Assembly (NCBI GenBank): GCA_945888325.1
Contig: CAMDAC010000008.1
Location: 47,114 to 111,113 of the forward strand
Length of the DNA stretch: 64,000 nucleotides
Direction: 5' to 3'
Source: Candidatus Sulfopaludibacter sp. SbA3
Lineage (GTDB): Bacteria; Pseudomonadota; Alphaproteobacteria; Caulobacterales; Hyphomonadaceae
Within the stretch, counting starts at the first letter, position 1. Each line of letters starts with the position of its first letter. A model generated the notes under the pieces. It worked only from the letters and a program-made list of their open reading frames with translations, ran no database searches and was not told the DNA's origin. Shown here piece by piece: positions 43,643 through 54,525 of the stretch. A program made the translations under genes and the position numbers.

Positions 43643-44746
43643 ATGACAGACACCCCGCTCTCTTCAGACGCATAGTTGCCGACTGGCGCCGAGCGGCCTA
43701 AGCTTACCGTCATCATCGGTTGCTACAATTACGGCCGGTACCTGCCGGCGGCGATCGACAGCATGTTGTATTAAAACGTCAGTACACAGATAATCTTCGT
43801 AGATGATTGTTCGACCGATAATTCCCGCGATGTGATGCGCGCCTATGGCAGCCAGATCACCCCGGTCTTCCAGCCGGTCAACCAGGGTGTTGCGGCCAGC
43901 TTCAATGCCGCCTTCGCACAGGCGACCGGCGATCTCGTCTATTTCCTCGACGCCGACGATTTCGTGCTGCCGGGCGGGTTGAAGCGGGCGCTGTCCCGTT
44001 ACGAGCCCGGCGTGCTGATCTATCACTACCGGATGCGCTATACCGACGAGACCGGCGCGCTCGCTGGCATTCACCCGGCCCCGCAGATTCCGCTCGCGGC
44101 CGGCGATATCTCCCGCCAGCTGCGCGAGCAGGGGCGCTATGCGACCAACGTGACCTCCGGCCTGATCTTCGCCCGCGAGGGCCTTGAGAAGGTCATGCCG
44201 ATCAGCACGGAGCAATACCGCATCAGCGCCGAAGGCTACCTCGTATCGGTCATCCCGCTGTATGTCCCGACGCGCGCCTATGAAGATACGCTCTCGGCCT
44301 ACCGTCTTCACGCCGCACAAAACTGGAAATCGCAGCCGGATTTCGGCGCCCGCGCCCGAGAGGGCCTGCAGCACGATTTCCATCGCTATGAGGCTATCCG
44401 GGATCACGCCGGGCGGCTGGGCCTCCCGGTTGCTCCCACGCTCGGCGATGCAGACCTCTTGCATCTCAACGACCGTCTGATCTCGCTCGCCTTTGCGCCG
44501 GATCAACATCCCGTCGCCAGCGACTCCCTCGGCCAGATTGCACGGCTGACCCGGCGGGTGAACCTCGAAGGCGAACGCCCGGTCGCACGCGTCGCCCGCA
44601 GGCTCTGGTGGACGACCATGGCCTATGCCCCCGCCGGAGCGCGCCGCCAGCTTCTTCGCTGGAGGATGGATCCGAAGTCCCGCCCGGCCTGGATGAGTTC
44701 CGCAGGCCGGCTCCTGCGCAAGCGCCTAGGTGTAGTCCTGAACTGA
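43643..44746 (+). pseudogene. Family 2 glycosyltransferase with two in-frame stop codons
   Basis: Reading one frame from ATG 43643 gives a complete GT-A enzyme of 367 positions: KLTVIIGCYNYGRYLPAAI, IIFVDDCSTDNS, the DxD-like YFLDADDF and a long C-terminal part. Two stops interrupt it: TAG at 43673-43675 near the start and TAA at 43772-43774 in the middle of the nucleotide-binding region. Both are one C-to-T change from a glutamine codon. The remaining open frame from 43832 (GTG, then ATG at 43835) encodes about 304 residues lacking the first two strands, so it should be inactive. No frameshift is needed. The downstream RDD gene is convergent (adjacent stops). Confidence 0.75.
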
Positions 44747-45703
44747 TCAGCGTACGTCGAACTTGTCGGTCTTGCGCTCACCCAGCAGCATGCGCTGTTC
44801 AAGACGCCTCCGCAGCGCCGCATAGTAGGCTTCCAGAAACACCAGGTCCGTCTCGCCTTCCGTCCGTGCCCAGTTGATCTTGGCGCGGATGCGGGTGGCC
44901 ACCTGCGCCTTGATCTCGGGTGTGGACTGGCGAAGCAGGTCTTCCAACACATGCAGTTCATGGATGCCGTAAGCCTCCGTCTGCGCCGGCGTGAACGCAA
45001 AGCGCGACGAGACATCCGGCCGCGCCGCGCTCGAGGTGATGTCGTCCATCAGTTTCGCCTTCGGCGCCTTGATCACCCAGGTCCCGGCAATCAGGTCGCC
45101 GACGCGCATCTTGTCCTTGTTGAAGATCGGGAACAGCAGGAACACACCGGACCAGAGCAGGCCGAACAGCGCCATCCAGGCCCCGAACTGGTCGCCCCCC
45201 ATCAGCGCGAACTGGAAGGGCAGGCCGATCTCGATCTCGCGGATGAAGTTGCGCGCCAGCACCGAGTTGGCGGTCAACCGCCCCCCATCGCGCGACGCAA
45301 CGCGCAGTCCCAGGATGCGCTTGCCGGGCGTTGCTGCGCGCTGCCCGATCTCGAAAAAGATGTAGTAGAAGTTGCGCACAAAGAAGAAGAACACGAGCCA
45401 GAAGGCAAACGCGATGTTGGCACTGCCAGGGCTGAGCGCCCCGACGACAAATGTCAGCCCGAGCAGCGTGGCAATCACGATCGCCCACTGGATCGCGATG
45501 TCGATCATGAACGCGCCCGCGCGCTCGGACGCACTGCCAAGCTTCAGCTGGATCGCCGCGCCCTCAGGCGTCACGAGCCGCCGCACCATCTTGGCAACGC
45601 GCATTTCCTCCGCCAGCCTCGCGCGGCGCTGCACGGCGGCCTCCATGCTGATGCCGGGGCGGCGGCCGGTATTCACCGGCTTGAGGGGCGGCGTGGCGGT
45701 CAT
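44747..45703 (-). CDS. RDD family membrane protein
   Basis: A 318-residue protein. The central part (about 60-220) is an RDD domain with helices AGAFMIDIAIQWAIVIATLL, FAFWLVFFFFVRNFYYIFFE and FGLLWSGVFLLFPIF, and the family signature RAATPGKRILGLRV. A cytoplasmic C-terminal tail of about 110 residues has LEDLLRQSTPEIKAQVATRI. The start overlaps the stop of the SpoIIM-like gene (ATGA), making it the last gene of the six-gene unit. RDD proteins are thought to be transporters or stress-linked; function here is unknown. Confidence 0.88.
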   Translation of the reverse strand: MTATPPLKPVNTGRRPGISMEAAVQRRARLAEEMRVAKMVRRLVTPEGAAIQLKLGSASERAGAFMIDIAIQWAIVIATLLGLTFVVGALSPGSANIAFAFWLVFFFFVRNFYYIFFEIGQRAATPGKRILGLRVASRDGGRLTANSVLARNFIREIEIGLPFQFALMGGDQFGAWMALFGLLWSGVFLLFPIFNKDKMRVGDLIAGTWVIKAPKAKLMDDITSSAARPDVSSRFAFTPAQTEAYGIHELHVLEDLLRQSTPEIKAQVATRIRAKINWARTEGETDLVFLEAYYAALRRRLEQRMLLGERKTDKFDVR

Positions 45704-46701
45704 GCGTCGGGCGCTTTCCGCGGCGCATAGAAATACACCAGCCACAGCACCAGCGTATTGCCGGCGACGGCGTAGCGCACGGTGTCGGAATTGATCAGCT
45801 GACGGCCGAAGCCTTCAAGCAGTGCCGCGATGATCAGCATGATGACGCAGCCCATTGCCATCGTCGCCGCCTTCTGGCCCGCCGCCCGCGCAGAGGCGAG
45901 ACGGGTTCGCCCGCCGGGGAAGGCCACCGCGCCGCCAATCACGAAGCCCGCCGCGCCCGCCAGTACGATGGCGGAGAGCTCGGTCACCCCATGGATCATC
46001 AGCCACCCGGTGAACTCGTAGCCGAGCCCCTTTTCCCAGAACACGGCATACAGCGAGCCGATCATCACACCGTTATACACCAGCAGCCACGCCGTCGGGA
46101 TGCCGAAGGCAAACCCGAGCGCAAAGGCGAACAGGGCAATCTGCGCATTGTTGTTGAACAGGAAGCTCGAGAACGCCGTAAGCTCGCCGTCTCCGGTCGT
46201 GCTTTCATCCGTGTAGATCGTACTTCGCAGATACTCGACCGTGGCATCAGGATTGCGGCCATCGAACAGGTTCTGGCCGTGGAACGTCCAGAACCACTCC
46301 ATGTCCTGCAGACATAGGAAGAAGGCGAGCGCCCAGCCGCCGAAGAAGAAGAAGGCCGCCAGCAGTGTCGTCCAGACCGATTGGCTCACCGCCGCCGGCC
46401 AGTCGCGCCGCAGGAACTGCATCATCCGCTCGCCGAGCGTCGTGCGCGCGCCGTACACGAAGAAATAGGCCCGCGTGCACAGGCTCTCGAGATAGCTGAT
46501 GACGTTCTGGTCCAGCGAGATGGAGCGCGCGACCGACAGCGACGATACCGCCTGCCGGTAGAGGCGCGGCAGCGCGAGCATCTGCTCGTCGGTGAGGTTC
46601 TTCACCCCGCCATTCTCCGCCTTGGTCAGGATCAGGTCGAGCCGTTTCCAGTCGCCCTGGCGTTCTTCGCGGAAGCGGTAGGATTTCAGGAGGTCCGTCA
46701 C
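45700..46701 (-). CDS. SpoIIM-like membrane protein (DUF95)
   Basis: A 333-residue polytopic protein. The start is a GTG that overlaps the stop of the DUF58 gene (GTGA). A soluble N-terminal stretch precedes at least five helices: TTLLAAFFFFGGWALAFFL, IALFAFALGFAFGIPTAWL, LSAIVLAGAAGFVIGGAV, the AATMAMGCVIMLIIAALLEG segment and VAGNTLVLWLVYFYAP. NNNAQIALFAFALG and TGWLMIHGVTELSAI are the SpoIIM-family hallmarks. The same frame runs open far upstream, but that part is a shadow of DUF58. In non-sporulating bacteria this family travels with MoxR/DUF58 genes. Confidence 0.88.
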   Translation of the reverse strand: MTDLLKSYRFREERQGDWKRLDLILTKAENGGVKNLTDEQMLALPRLYRQAVSSLSVARSISLDQNVISYLESLCTRAYFFVYGARTTLGERMMQFLRRDWPAAVSQSVWTTLLAAFFFFGGWALAFFLCLQDMEWFWTFHGQNLFDGRNPDATVEYLRSTIYTDESTTGDGELTAFSSFLFNNNAQIALFAFALGFAFGIPTAWLLVYNGVMIGSLYAVFWEKGLGYEFTGWLMIHGVTELSAIVLAGAAGFVIGGAVAFPGGRTRLASARAAGQKAATMAMGCVIMLIIAALLEGFGRQLINSDTVRYAVAGNTLVLWLVYFYAPRKAPDA

Positions 46702-48007
46702 AGCATGTCCCTCTGCTTGATCTGGAGATAGCGCGAGACAAGCTCGGCGCTGAACGCCTCCGGTGTTGTCTCGATGATCTGCACGCCAAGGCGCTGCAGG
46801 CGCCGGAACACGACATCGCGTTCCGCCAGCAGCGTATCGGCAATCACCGCGCGCGCCACATCCTGCGCCGTGTCGGGCGGCGCATCCGCCATCTGCGACA
46901 GGGCCGCGTCCTCGAACGTCGCGAACAGCACGAGGTGGCGGTCGGTCAGGCGTTTGACATTTTCCAGCATCAGCTCGGCGGAGATCGTGTCCACGAAATC
47001 GGAGAAGATGATGATCAGGCTGCGCCGCTGCAACTGCGCGCCGAGGTTCGAAAGCGCGAGCGTGAAGTTTGCTTCGTCCTCGGAATATTCGAGCTCCGCG
47101 ACCATCGCCTGCGCCTTCGGAAAGCTGCTCGTGCCGGTCAGGAAGCCGCTGTTGAGGCCGGGACGCTCGGAGAAGCCATACAGCATCGTCCGGTCGCCGT
47201 TGCGCAGCGAGACATAGGCAAGCAGCAGGCCCGCCGTCACCGCCCGGTCGATCTTCGGCACGCCGCCCAGCGGCTCGCTCATCAGGCGCCCGGTGTCGAA
47301 GGCGAAGACGATATTGTGGTTGCGCTCGGTCTTGAATTCCTTGGCCAGGAGGTGGCGGTGGCGCGCCGAGTGCTTCCAGTCGATTGCGCGCCGGTCCATG
47401 CCGGAGGAAAACTCGCGCAGCGCATCGAACTCGCTGCCATCGCCGCGCTCGATCTGTGTCTTGATGCCGAACTCGGCATCGCGCGAGAACAGCCGGATCG
47501 CCTCGTCGCGCACCCAGCGCACATTCGGCGTCACCGGCACGTCGAGATCGAACGGCTGGATATGCCGCTTCTGGATCAGCCCCAGCGGTCCCTGCCAGCG
47601 GCTCCACAGCCGCACCACTTTCGCCACCCCGCGCCGCGACGGCGTGACACTGATCGTATGCGGACGGTTCCGCCCATCCCAGCCGCGCAGCCCCTGCGGC
47701 GCCTGCGTGCCAAGCAGGGCATTGGTCTCCAGCTGGATCTCGATCCGTGCGGGCAGCGGCCCTTCTGCAAAATCCAGATCAAGCTGCAGGTCATCCGCGC
47801 TGCCGACATACAGCAGCGGCGGCAGGTTCACCTTCGCCGAATAGTGGCGCACCGAAGCGCCCAGTAGCGTATCGACCGCAATCAGCGCGCCGACGCCCGC
47901 GATCCATCCCGCCGACACGATCCACAGCTCCGGCGCCAGCAGCGCGATGGCCACCAGGATCGGCAACCCGAGCAGCATCAGGAAGATTGCGCGGAGGCTA
48001 GGGGAGA

Positions 48008-48011
<4 letters not shown>
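46698..48011 (-). CDS. DUF58 domain protein
   Basis: A 437-residue protein with two N-terminal helices ([21 protein letters not shown], then [18 protein letters not shown]) and a cytoplasmic or periplasmic body. The DUF58 core reads [20 protein letters not shown] and [19 protein letters not shown], followed by a von Willebrand A-like fold ([30 protein letters not shown]). DUF58 proteins are obligate neighbours of MoxR ATPases. Overlap of 4 bp at both ends shows tight coupling. Confidence 0.93.
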
Positions 48012-48950
<939 letters not shown>

Positions 48951-48964
<14 letters not shown>

Positions 48965-50174
48965 GAAGTGTTCTCCTGATGATTTCCTTGCGCCAGCGAT
49001 ACAGCGCCCGTGTCTTGGTAAGCAGGTCGTCGCGGCTGGTGGCGGGCTCTTTCAGATCTGCTTCCATCTGCGAAAAGACGCGGCCCGTTTCCGTATCCGG
49101 CCCCAGCCGGTCGAACATGTCGGACACCTGCGCCTCGGTCAGCGTGCGCGGTGCGCCGATCTCGCGGGCGAGCCGGCGCCGCACCAGCGCCAGGAAGCCC
49201 GGCGCCATCCGCGCCTCGCGCCGCGCCATCGCCACCAGCCCCGCCGAATTGTCCGCCAGCGCCTGCTTGCCGAGCGCGATGGCACGCGCCTCCACCAGCG
49301 GCGGCCCGAACCTTATCGTCGCCGCCCAGCCCAGCAGCAACGCCGCCGCTAGTGCCACCAGCGTCACGCCGACATAGGGTACACTGAACATCATCTTCAG
49401 CAGGTTCTCGGACCGCTCGAACCCGTGCAGCGTGGCGTCCAGAAGGATCGGCTCAGTGGCATCGTAGCGCAGGAAGTCCACCAGCTGCACGGCGAACTGC
49501 GCGTTCTCGCGCTGCGCCAGGCCGAAGGTGTGGAACACGTCCGGGTCACTCAGAATGTACAGGCTGCGCGCCGGATCATACGCGAGCAATGCGCCGTCCT
49601 CGACCGCGATGATGGTTTCCAGCGACGCCGCCTTGATCAGTTGCAACCGCACATCCGGCTTGATCGGCGCCGCGCCGAACGGCGTCTCGATACTGTCCGG
49701 AACGCGCACCCGCAGGATCTCCGCATCCGGATAAGGCTCGCTCAGCTGGTCGTTCAGGTCCCGCGCCTCGATGAAGCGTGTGTCGGCCTGGCGCGCCGCA
49801 TTCAGCGGATCGGTGCGCCCCGTCCATTTCGGCAACACCACCAGCGTCGCAGGCTGGAACACCCGGTCATCCAGCACTGAAAAATTGCCAAAGGCCGGCA
49901 GCGTCACGATCATCAACCCCCAGCCGCGCGATTCCAGATCGCTCTCCAGCCGCGACACCTTCACCGGATAACCCGCGTCCTCCAGCAATCGCACGAAGCC
50001 GTTATAGCCCAGCGCCGATGTCGAGTACGGATGATCGCCCGCGCGGTTGCGGTCGCGCAGCTCCGGCGCCCAGCCGGCCATCACCAGCACGGCGCCAAAC
50101 GAGATGGCGGCGACGGCGATGAGGATCGCCACCACGCGGGTCGAGAAGGGGGAAGAGGAGGGCGCGCCGCTCAT
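48951..50174 (-). CDS. DUF4350 domain membrane protein
   Basis: A 407-residue protein. An N-terminal helix ([21 protein letters not shown]) is followed by a periplasmic DUF4350 domain that begins [20 protein letters not shown], then a second helix [20 protein letters not shown] and a short helical tail. The core resembles a glutamine-amidotransferase-like fold used as a binding domain in this family. In-frame overlaps on both sides place it second in the six-gene unit. Confidence 0.85.
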
Positions 50175-50959
50175 GCCCAGGCCTCGCCGAAGGCAAAGTC
50201 TTCATAGCTGCGCCGCGCTTCCTGCCAGCCGCCTTCGTCCACCGCGCGCCCGCCGAAGAAGCTGCGCTCGACCACCTGGATGATCGGCTTCAGCCCGCGC
50301 TTCGCGCGCTCCGGCAGCTTGCCGAGCCCGGCGATCTCGCGCGCCGTCAGCGAGGTCGGCACGCCGCCTTCGATCCGCACCTGCAGGTCCTCGATCGAGC
50401 GGAACAGGAGCAGGTGCACCGCCTCGGCAAACCGACCCTGCCGCGCCAGAGCGTCCGCCTCCTCGAGCAGCGACCGCGCCGCGGCCGCGTCCGGCCTCAG
50501 ATCCTGCAGCACATCGTCCTCGCGCTTGTCCTTCGGCGGCTTCTTTCCGCCAAACCGCATCCGGATGGCCTCGCCGAACAGGAAGTAGAGCAGCCCGGCC
50601 ACAATCAGACCCACGGCGATCCAGAACACGACCTGGAAGAGCGGCCCCAGCGCTTGCAGGAACTCCGCGAACGCCCGCAACCAGCCGGGCGGCGGGGACG
50701 GCTCCGGTATGTCGAGATCTTCCTCGGGCCGCTCCAGCTGCAGTTCGCCGTCCGCCAGATACGCTGCATGCGTCCGGTCAACGGCGGCCAGGTCCGTCTC
50801 GATCGCGGGCGCGTCCTCGCTGGCTTCCGCCGGCGGTCCAAGGTCTTCTAAGGCCGGCTCTTCAATGAAAGGGGCGTCCGGCTCGAGCTGCGCGTGCGCC
50901 GGTAGCGTCAGCAACAGGCAGAGGGCCAACGCACCCAGAGGCGTCCTCAACCTGCTCAT
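50171..50959 (-). CDS. DUF4129 domain membrane protein
   Basis: A 262-residue protein and the first gene of the MoxR/DUF58 unit. The N-terminus MSRLRTPLGALALCLLLTLP ends in AHAQ, a cleavable signal peptide. An acidic, Pro/Glu-rich linker, one helix (LFQVVFWIAVGLIVAGLLYF) and a cytoplasmic helical DUF4129 domain (ARSLLEEADALARQGRFAEA, SLTAREIAGLGKL) follow. The domain often accompanies transglutaminase or MoxR systems. The start MSRLRT is chosen because the upstream frame lacks a signal sequence. Confidence 0.85.
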   Translation of the reverse strand: MSRLRTPLGALALCLLLTLPAHAQLEPDAPFIEEPALEDLGPPAEASEDAPAIETDLAAVDRTHAAYLADGELQLERPEEDLDIPEPSPPPGWLRAFAEFLQALGPLFQVVFWIAVGLIVAGLLYFLFGEAIRMRFGGKKPPKDKREDDVLQDLRPDAAAARSLLEEADALARQGRFAEAVHLLLFRSIEDLQVRIEGGVPTSLTAREIAGLGKLPERAKRGLKPIIQVVERSFFGGRAVDEGGWQEARRSYEDFAFGEAWA

Positions 50960-51098
50960 CAAGGACCGGTCCTCCTCGCGATTCCACTGCACGTCCCGCT
51001 GGTAGACTATTTCAGAGGTCGCCGCGCCCTTCAACGGGCACTTGCGGTAGGGTGCAATCCGGCGTTACAGGCCCCGCATGACCGCAGAGAGGCAGGAT

Positions 51099-51566
51099 AT
51101 GGACAAGGCAGAGGCGTACCGCCAGCTCACCGAGGAAATCGCCAGCGTCGTGGAGGGGGAAACCTCCGACACAGCGCGCTATGCTAGCGCTGCCTGCCTG
51201 CTGACCCTCGCCTTCAAGCCCCGCTTTTTCTGGACCGGCTTCTATCTGGTCGATCCGCTCAAACCGAACGAACTGGTCGTCGGCCCGTATCAGGGCACGC
51301 TCGGCTGCCTGCGCATCCCGTTCGGCAAGGGCGTCTGCGGCCACGTCGCCGCCACCTGCGAGCCGATCATCGTGCCGGACGTCCACGAATTCCCGGGCCA
51401 CATCGCCTGCGACTCCGCGTCCAATTCCGAAATCGTCGTGCCGGTCTTCAAGGCAGACGGCACACTCGCTGCCGTCCTCGACGTCGACTCCACGGAATAT
51501 GACGCCTTTGACGAGATCGATCAGGCCGGCCTGGTCGAAATCTGCCGGATCCTACTCACCGCCTGA
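51099..51566 (+). CDS. msrC: Free methionine-(R)-sulfoxide reductase (GAF domain)
   Basis: A 155-residue GAF-domain enzyme reducing free Met-R-O. The three functional cysteines appear with the spacing of E. coli YebR: GCLRIPFGKGVCGH and GHIACDSASNSEIV (10 and 24 residues apart). The start MDKAEAYRQL aligns with YebR and has GAGAGG upstream; an earlier ATG at 51078 is less likely. It is divergent from the MoxR/DUF58 operon and overlaps the convergent carboxylesterase end by 15 bp. Confidence 0.92.
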   Translation: MDKAEAYRQLTEEIASVVEGETSDTARYASAACLLTLAFKPRFFWTGFYLVDPLKPNELVVGPYQGTLGCLRIPFGKGVCGHVAATCEPIIVPDVHEFPGHIACDSASNSEIVVPVFKADGTLAAVLDVDSTEYDAFDEIDQAGLVEICRILLTA

Positions 51567-53342
51567 CCCGGGCAGGGCCAGGATAGCCGGAACGGTGGGT
51601 TCCAGCGTCTCCGGCTCGGGCGGCGGCGGCGGGGCAGGCGGCGGCCCGGCCATCTGGTCAATCCGGTTGCGCAGCGCTTCTTCGAGGATGTCCAGCTTGC
51701 GTGCGCGCAGGCCCTCGATCGGCTCCGGCTTCGCGTCCAGTTTCATCCAGACATCGCCTTCCGCATCCGTCACCGGCCAGGCCGGCAGGCCTTCGCCGTT
51801 GGGATTTCCAGTGCGCGCAAAGTTGGTCCAGTAACTCACCATTCGCTCGGTCAGCTTCCGGTCGCTGTCGGTGATCTTCATGCCGCTGATGTGGCTGTCG
51901 AACACGAAGGAGATTTCGGCCGCATGGAACGCGCCGATGGTCTGCTTGCGCGACGGCGGCACGCGCGTGAAATGATACAGCCAGGTCGGCGCGCCGGACT
52001 GCGCATTCTGCCGGCCCACAAACCGCATGTGCACGCCGAACATGTCGTCGCCCAGCATGTCGGTCGCGCCCTTGTCCCAGGTCTCCAGCGTATCCAAGCC
52101 GTACAATGCCTGCAGCGCCTTGGCCGGGTTCTGCCCGAACACGCTCGCGAGTGCGCCTTCGCGCTCTTCCAGCGTGCCGGTCATCCGAGGACGGAGGATC
52201 GTCGGCGACTGGAAGGTATCGTAGAACAGCGAGCCTTCATCCGCATTGTAGCCTGCCAGCATCGGCACGCTCGGCACAGCCCCGTCGCGGAACGCCGCGC
52301 CGATCGCGCGCGGCACGTTGCGCCCGTCCACCACGGGCAGGAAATAGCCGTTGAGATCAGACCGCGCATCGGAGCGCGAAATGATCGCCGCCGCCGGAAT
52401 CGCGCGCAGGTCTTTCGCTGTCGCGGCCTTCGGCGCCAGCGTCGACAGGAACTCCGCGCCCGCTTCCTCGGCGCTCAGGATCCCGGCGAAAGGCGAGCGC
52501 TTCAGATGCAGCACATTGCCCGTGCTCGCGCCGCTCTGCAGGATCACCTTGTGGTAGAGTCCGTCCGCCGCCGGAAAGGCCATCAGCTCGGTGATCGACT
52601 GCGCCCCGGCGCTCTCGCCGAACACGGTCACGTTGCCGGGATCGCCGCCAAACGCCGAGATATTGTCGCGCACCCAGACCAGCGCCGCCGCCTGATCCAT
52701 CAGGCCGTAATTGCCGGACGTGCCCGCTTCCTCCGTCAGCGCAGGATGAGCGAGATAGCCTAGCGCGCCCAGACGGTAGTTGATGGTGACCAGCACCACG
52801 CCCTTCTTGACCAGCGCATTGGACTGGTAAATCGCCTGCGAGCCAGAACCATATTGGTGCGCGCCGCCATGCAACCAGACCATTACCGGCTGCTTTTCCG
52901 TGCCCTTGAGATTGCCGGTCCGTACGTTGAGCAGCAGGCAATCTTCAGACTCCGGCGGCGTCTCCTGCGCCGACATGACCACCCGTGCGGCGGAGCGCTC
53001 GAAGAAAGACATCCCCATCCCGTCGATGATCTGGTTGACGAAACTGCCATACCGGGTGCGCGGCTGGAGGCATTCCGGCCCGAATTCGCGCGTGTCGCGG
53101 GAGGTTGCGCCCCATTGCACCGGTGGCCCCGGCGGGCTCCAGCGCTGGGCGGAGGCGTAGGGAATGCCGTTGAACAGGCGGATGTTCGGATCGTCGCGGT
53201 CAATGCCGCCGATCACGATGCCCTGGTGAATCCGGACAGGTTCCGAAATCTCCAGAGGTTTCGGCGGCTGCCGCAGGGCGAACCATCCATAGATGCCGCC
53301 AATCAGCAGAATAAAGAAAAGAACTATACTTATACGGCGCAT
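51552..53342 (-). CDS. Type B carboxylesterase
   Basis: A 596-residue esterase of the cholinesterase-like family. A single N-terminal helix (ISIVLFFILLIGGIYGWFAL) anchors or exports it. The nucleophile elbow is FGESAGAQS, the oxyanion region VMVWLHGGAHQYGSGS, the acid in NADEGSLFYDT and the histidine later in GAFHAAEISFVF. The C-terminal 30 residues are Pro-rich (MAGPPPAPPPPPEPE). The start MRRISIVLF is used. Substrate is unknown; broad ester hydrolysis in the periplasm is likely. Confidence 0.92.
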   Translation of the reverse strand: MRRISIVLFFILLIGGIYGWFALRQPPKPLEISEPVRIHQGIVIGGIDRDDPNIRLFNGIPYASAQRWSPPGPPVQWGATSRDTREFGPECLQPRTRYGSFVNQIIDGMGMSFFERSAARVVMSAQETPPESEDCLLLNVRTGNLKGTEKQPVMVWLHGGAHQYGSGSQAIYQSNALVKKGVVLVTINYRLGALGYLAHPALTEEAGTSGNYGLMDQAAALVWVRDNISAFGGDPGNVTVFGESAGAQSITELMAFPAADGLYHKVILQSGASTGNVLHLKRSPFAGILSAEEAGAEFLSTLAPKAATAKDLRAIPAAAIISRSDARSDLNGYFLPVVDGRNVPRAIGAAFRDGAVPSVPMLAGYNADEGSLFYDTFQSPTILRPRMTGTLEEREGALASVFGQNPAKALQALYGLDTLETWDKGATDMLGDDMFGVHMRFVGRQNAQSGAPTWLYHFTRVPPSRKQTIGAFHAAEISFVFDSHISGMKITDSDRKLTERMVSYWTNFARTGNPNGEGLPAWPVTDAEGDVWMKLDAKPEPIEGLRARKLDILEEALRNRIDQMAGPPPAPPPPPEPETLEPTVPAILALPGSGGE

Positions 53343-53421
53343 GATCAGGTTCCCGGCCCCCGGCTGCAAGCACTATACCAGCGTGACTCGCCTGTCATGA
53401 ACAGTCCGCAGGCCTGTAAAA

Positions 53422-54525
53422 TCAAGCGTCGAGCGCTGAAAGCGTCGCCGCCACCAGATCGCTGACCGGCTCGATCCCGCAGGCAAACCGGATAAAGCCC
53501 GCCGGTACCGCGTCGCCCCAGCGGATCCGGCACTCGGCGCTGGAATGCACCCCGCCAAAGCTCGTCGCCGCCGCCGCCAGAGGATGGCGCGCGATGAACC
53601 CTTCCGCCGCCTCCCGGCTTTCGAGGCAGAAGCTGACGATCGGCCCGTAGCCCTTCATCTGCCGCCGCGCCACGCCGTGCGCCGGATCGCTCGCGAGCCC
53701 CGGATAGCGCAGGCCCGACACGCGGGGATCGCCCGACAGCGCCGTCGCAATCGCCATCGCATTGGCATTCGCCCGCGCCACGCGCAGCTCCAGCGTCTCT
53801 AGGCCGCGGTGCAGCAGGTAGGCATCGAACGGGCTCACCACCGCTCCGGCCAGCCGCCGCCAGGTGCGCACCGGCGCCATCAGCGCCTCGCTCCGGCTCG
53901 CCACATGACCGGCCAGAAGGTCCGAATGCCCGGCCATCGCCTTGGTATCGGCCATGATCGAAATGTCCGCCCCCAGATCCAGCGGGCGCTGGCACAGCGG
54001 CGTCGCGGTCGTATTGTCCGCCATCAGGATCGTGCCCGCCGCCTTGGCCTTCGCCGCCACCGCTGCAATGTCACACACGTCGAGGCCAGGATTGGACGGC
54101 GTCTCGATCAGCGCCAGCTTCACACCGGTGAAATCCGCCGCCGCAAAGTCCGAGGTCGCCACCGTCTGCACGTGCACACCCATCGGCTCGAACTGCGCCG
54201 CCAGCAGTCCGCGCGCATTATAATAGCCGTCGGCATGCACCAGCACCCGGTCACCCGGCCGCAGGTGGGCATAGAACACCGCCGCAATTGCCGACATGCC
54301 GGACGGGAACAGCACCACATCGGCGTCCTCGATGAGGCCGATTTCCTCTTCCACTTCCTCGACCGTCGGGTTCCCGTTGCGGCCATAGAAATGCGTGCCA
54401 TCCGGATCGCCCGGCTGATGGAAGGTCGAGGCGGCCACAATCGGCAACGCCACCGGCTCGCCCTTGGCAAGGCGCTGCGTGCGGTGATGCAACAGCCGCG
54501 AAATGGGGGAATAGGGATCAGTCAA
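53422..54525 (-). CDS. Cys/Met metabolism PLP-dependent lyase
   Basis: A 367-residue fold-type I PLP enzyme of the cystathionine gamma-synthase/lyase family. The PLP lysine is Lys195 in ADTKAMAGHSDLLAG. Cofactor contacts include FYGRNGNPT (46-54), LFPSGMSAIAAV and IETPSNPGLDV. The start overlaps the GST gene end by 8 bp, so it is the last gene of a DUF1330-GST-lyase operon. I infer a cysteine-conjugate C-S lyase role downstream of glutathione conjugation; cystathionine lyase or methionine gamma-lyase is the alternative. Confidence 0.9.
   Translation of the reverse strand: MTDPYSPISRLLHHRTQRLAKGEPVALPIVAASTFHQPGDPDGTHFYGRNGNPTVEEVEEEIGLIEDADVVLFPSGMSAIAAVFYAHLRPGDRVLVHADGYYNARGLLAAQFEPMGVHVQTVATSDFAAADFTGVKLALIETPSNPGLDVCDIAAVAAKAKAAGTILMADNTTATPLCQRPLDLGADISIMADTKAMAGHSDLLAGHVASRSEALMAPVRTWRRLAGAVVSPFDAYLLHRGLETLELRVARANANAMAIATALSGDPRVSGLRYPGLASDPAHGVARRQMKGYGPIVSFCLESREAAEGFIARHPLAAAATSFGGVHSSAECRIRWGDAVPAGFIRFACGIEPVSDLVAATLSALDA

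Noticed and set aside
46702..47607. Upstream in-frame extension of the SpoIIM-like gene
   Set aside because: Arg/Ala/Pro-rich shadow of DUF58. The family starts at the GTG overlapping the DUF58 stop.
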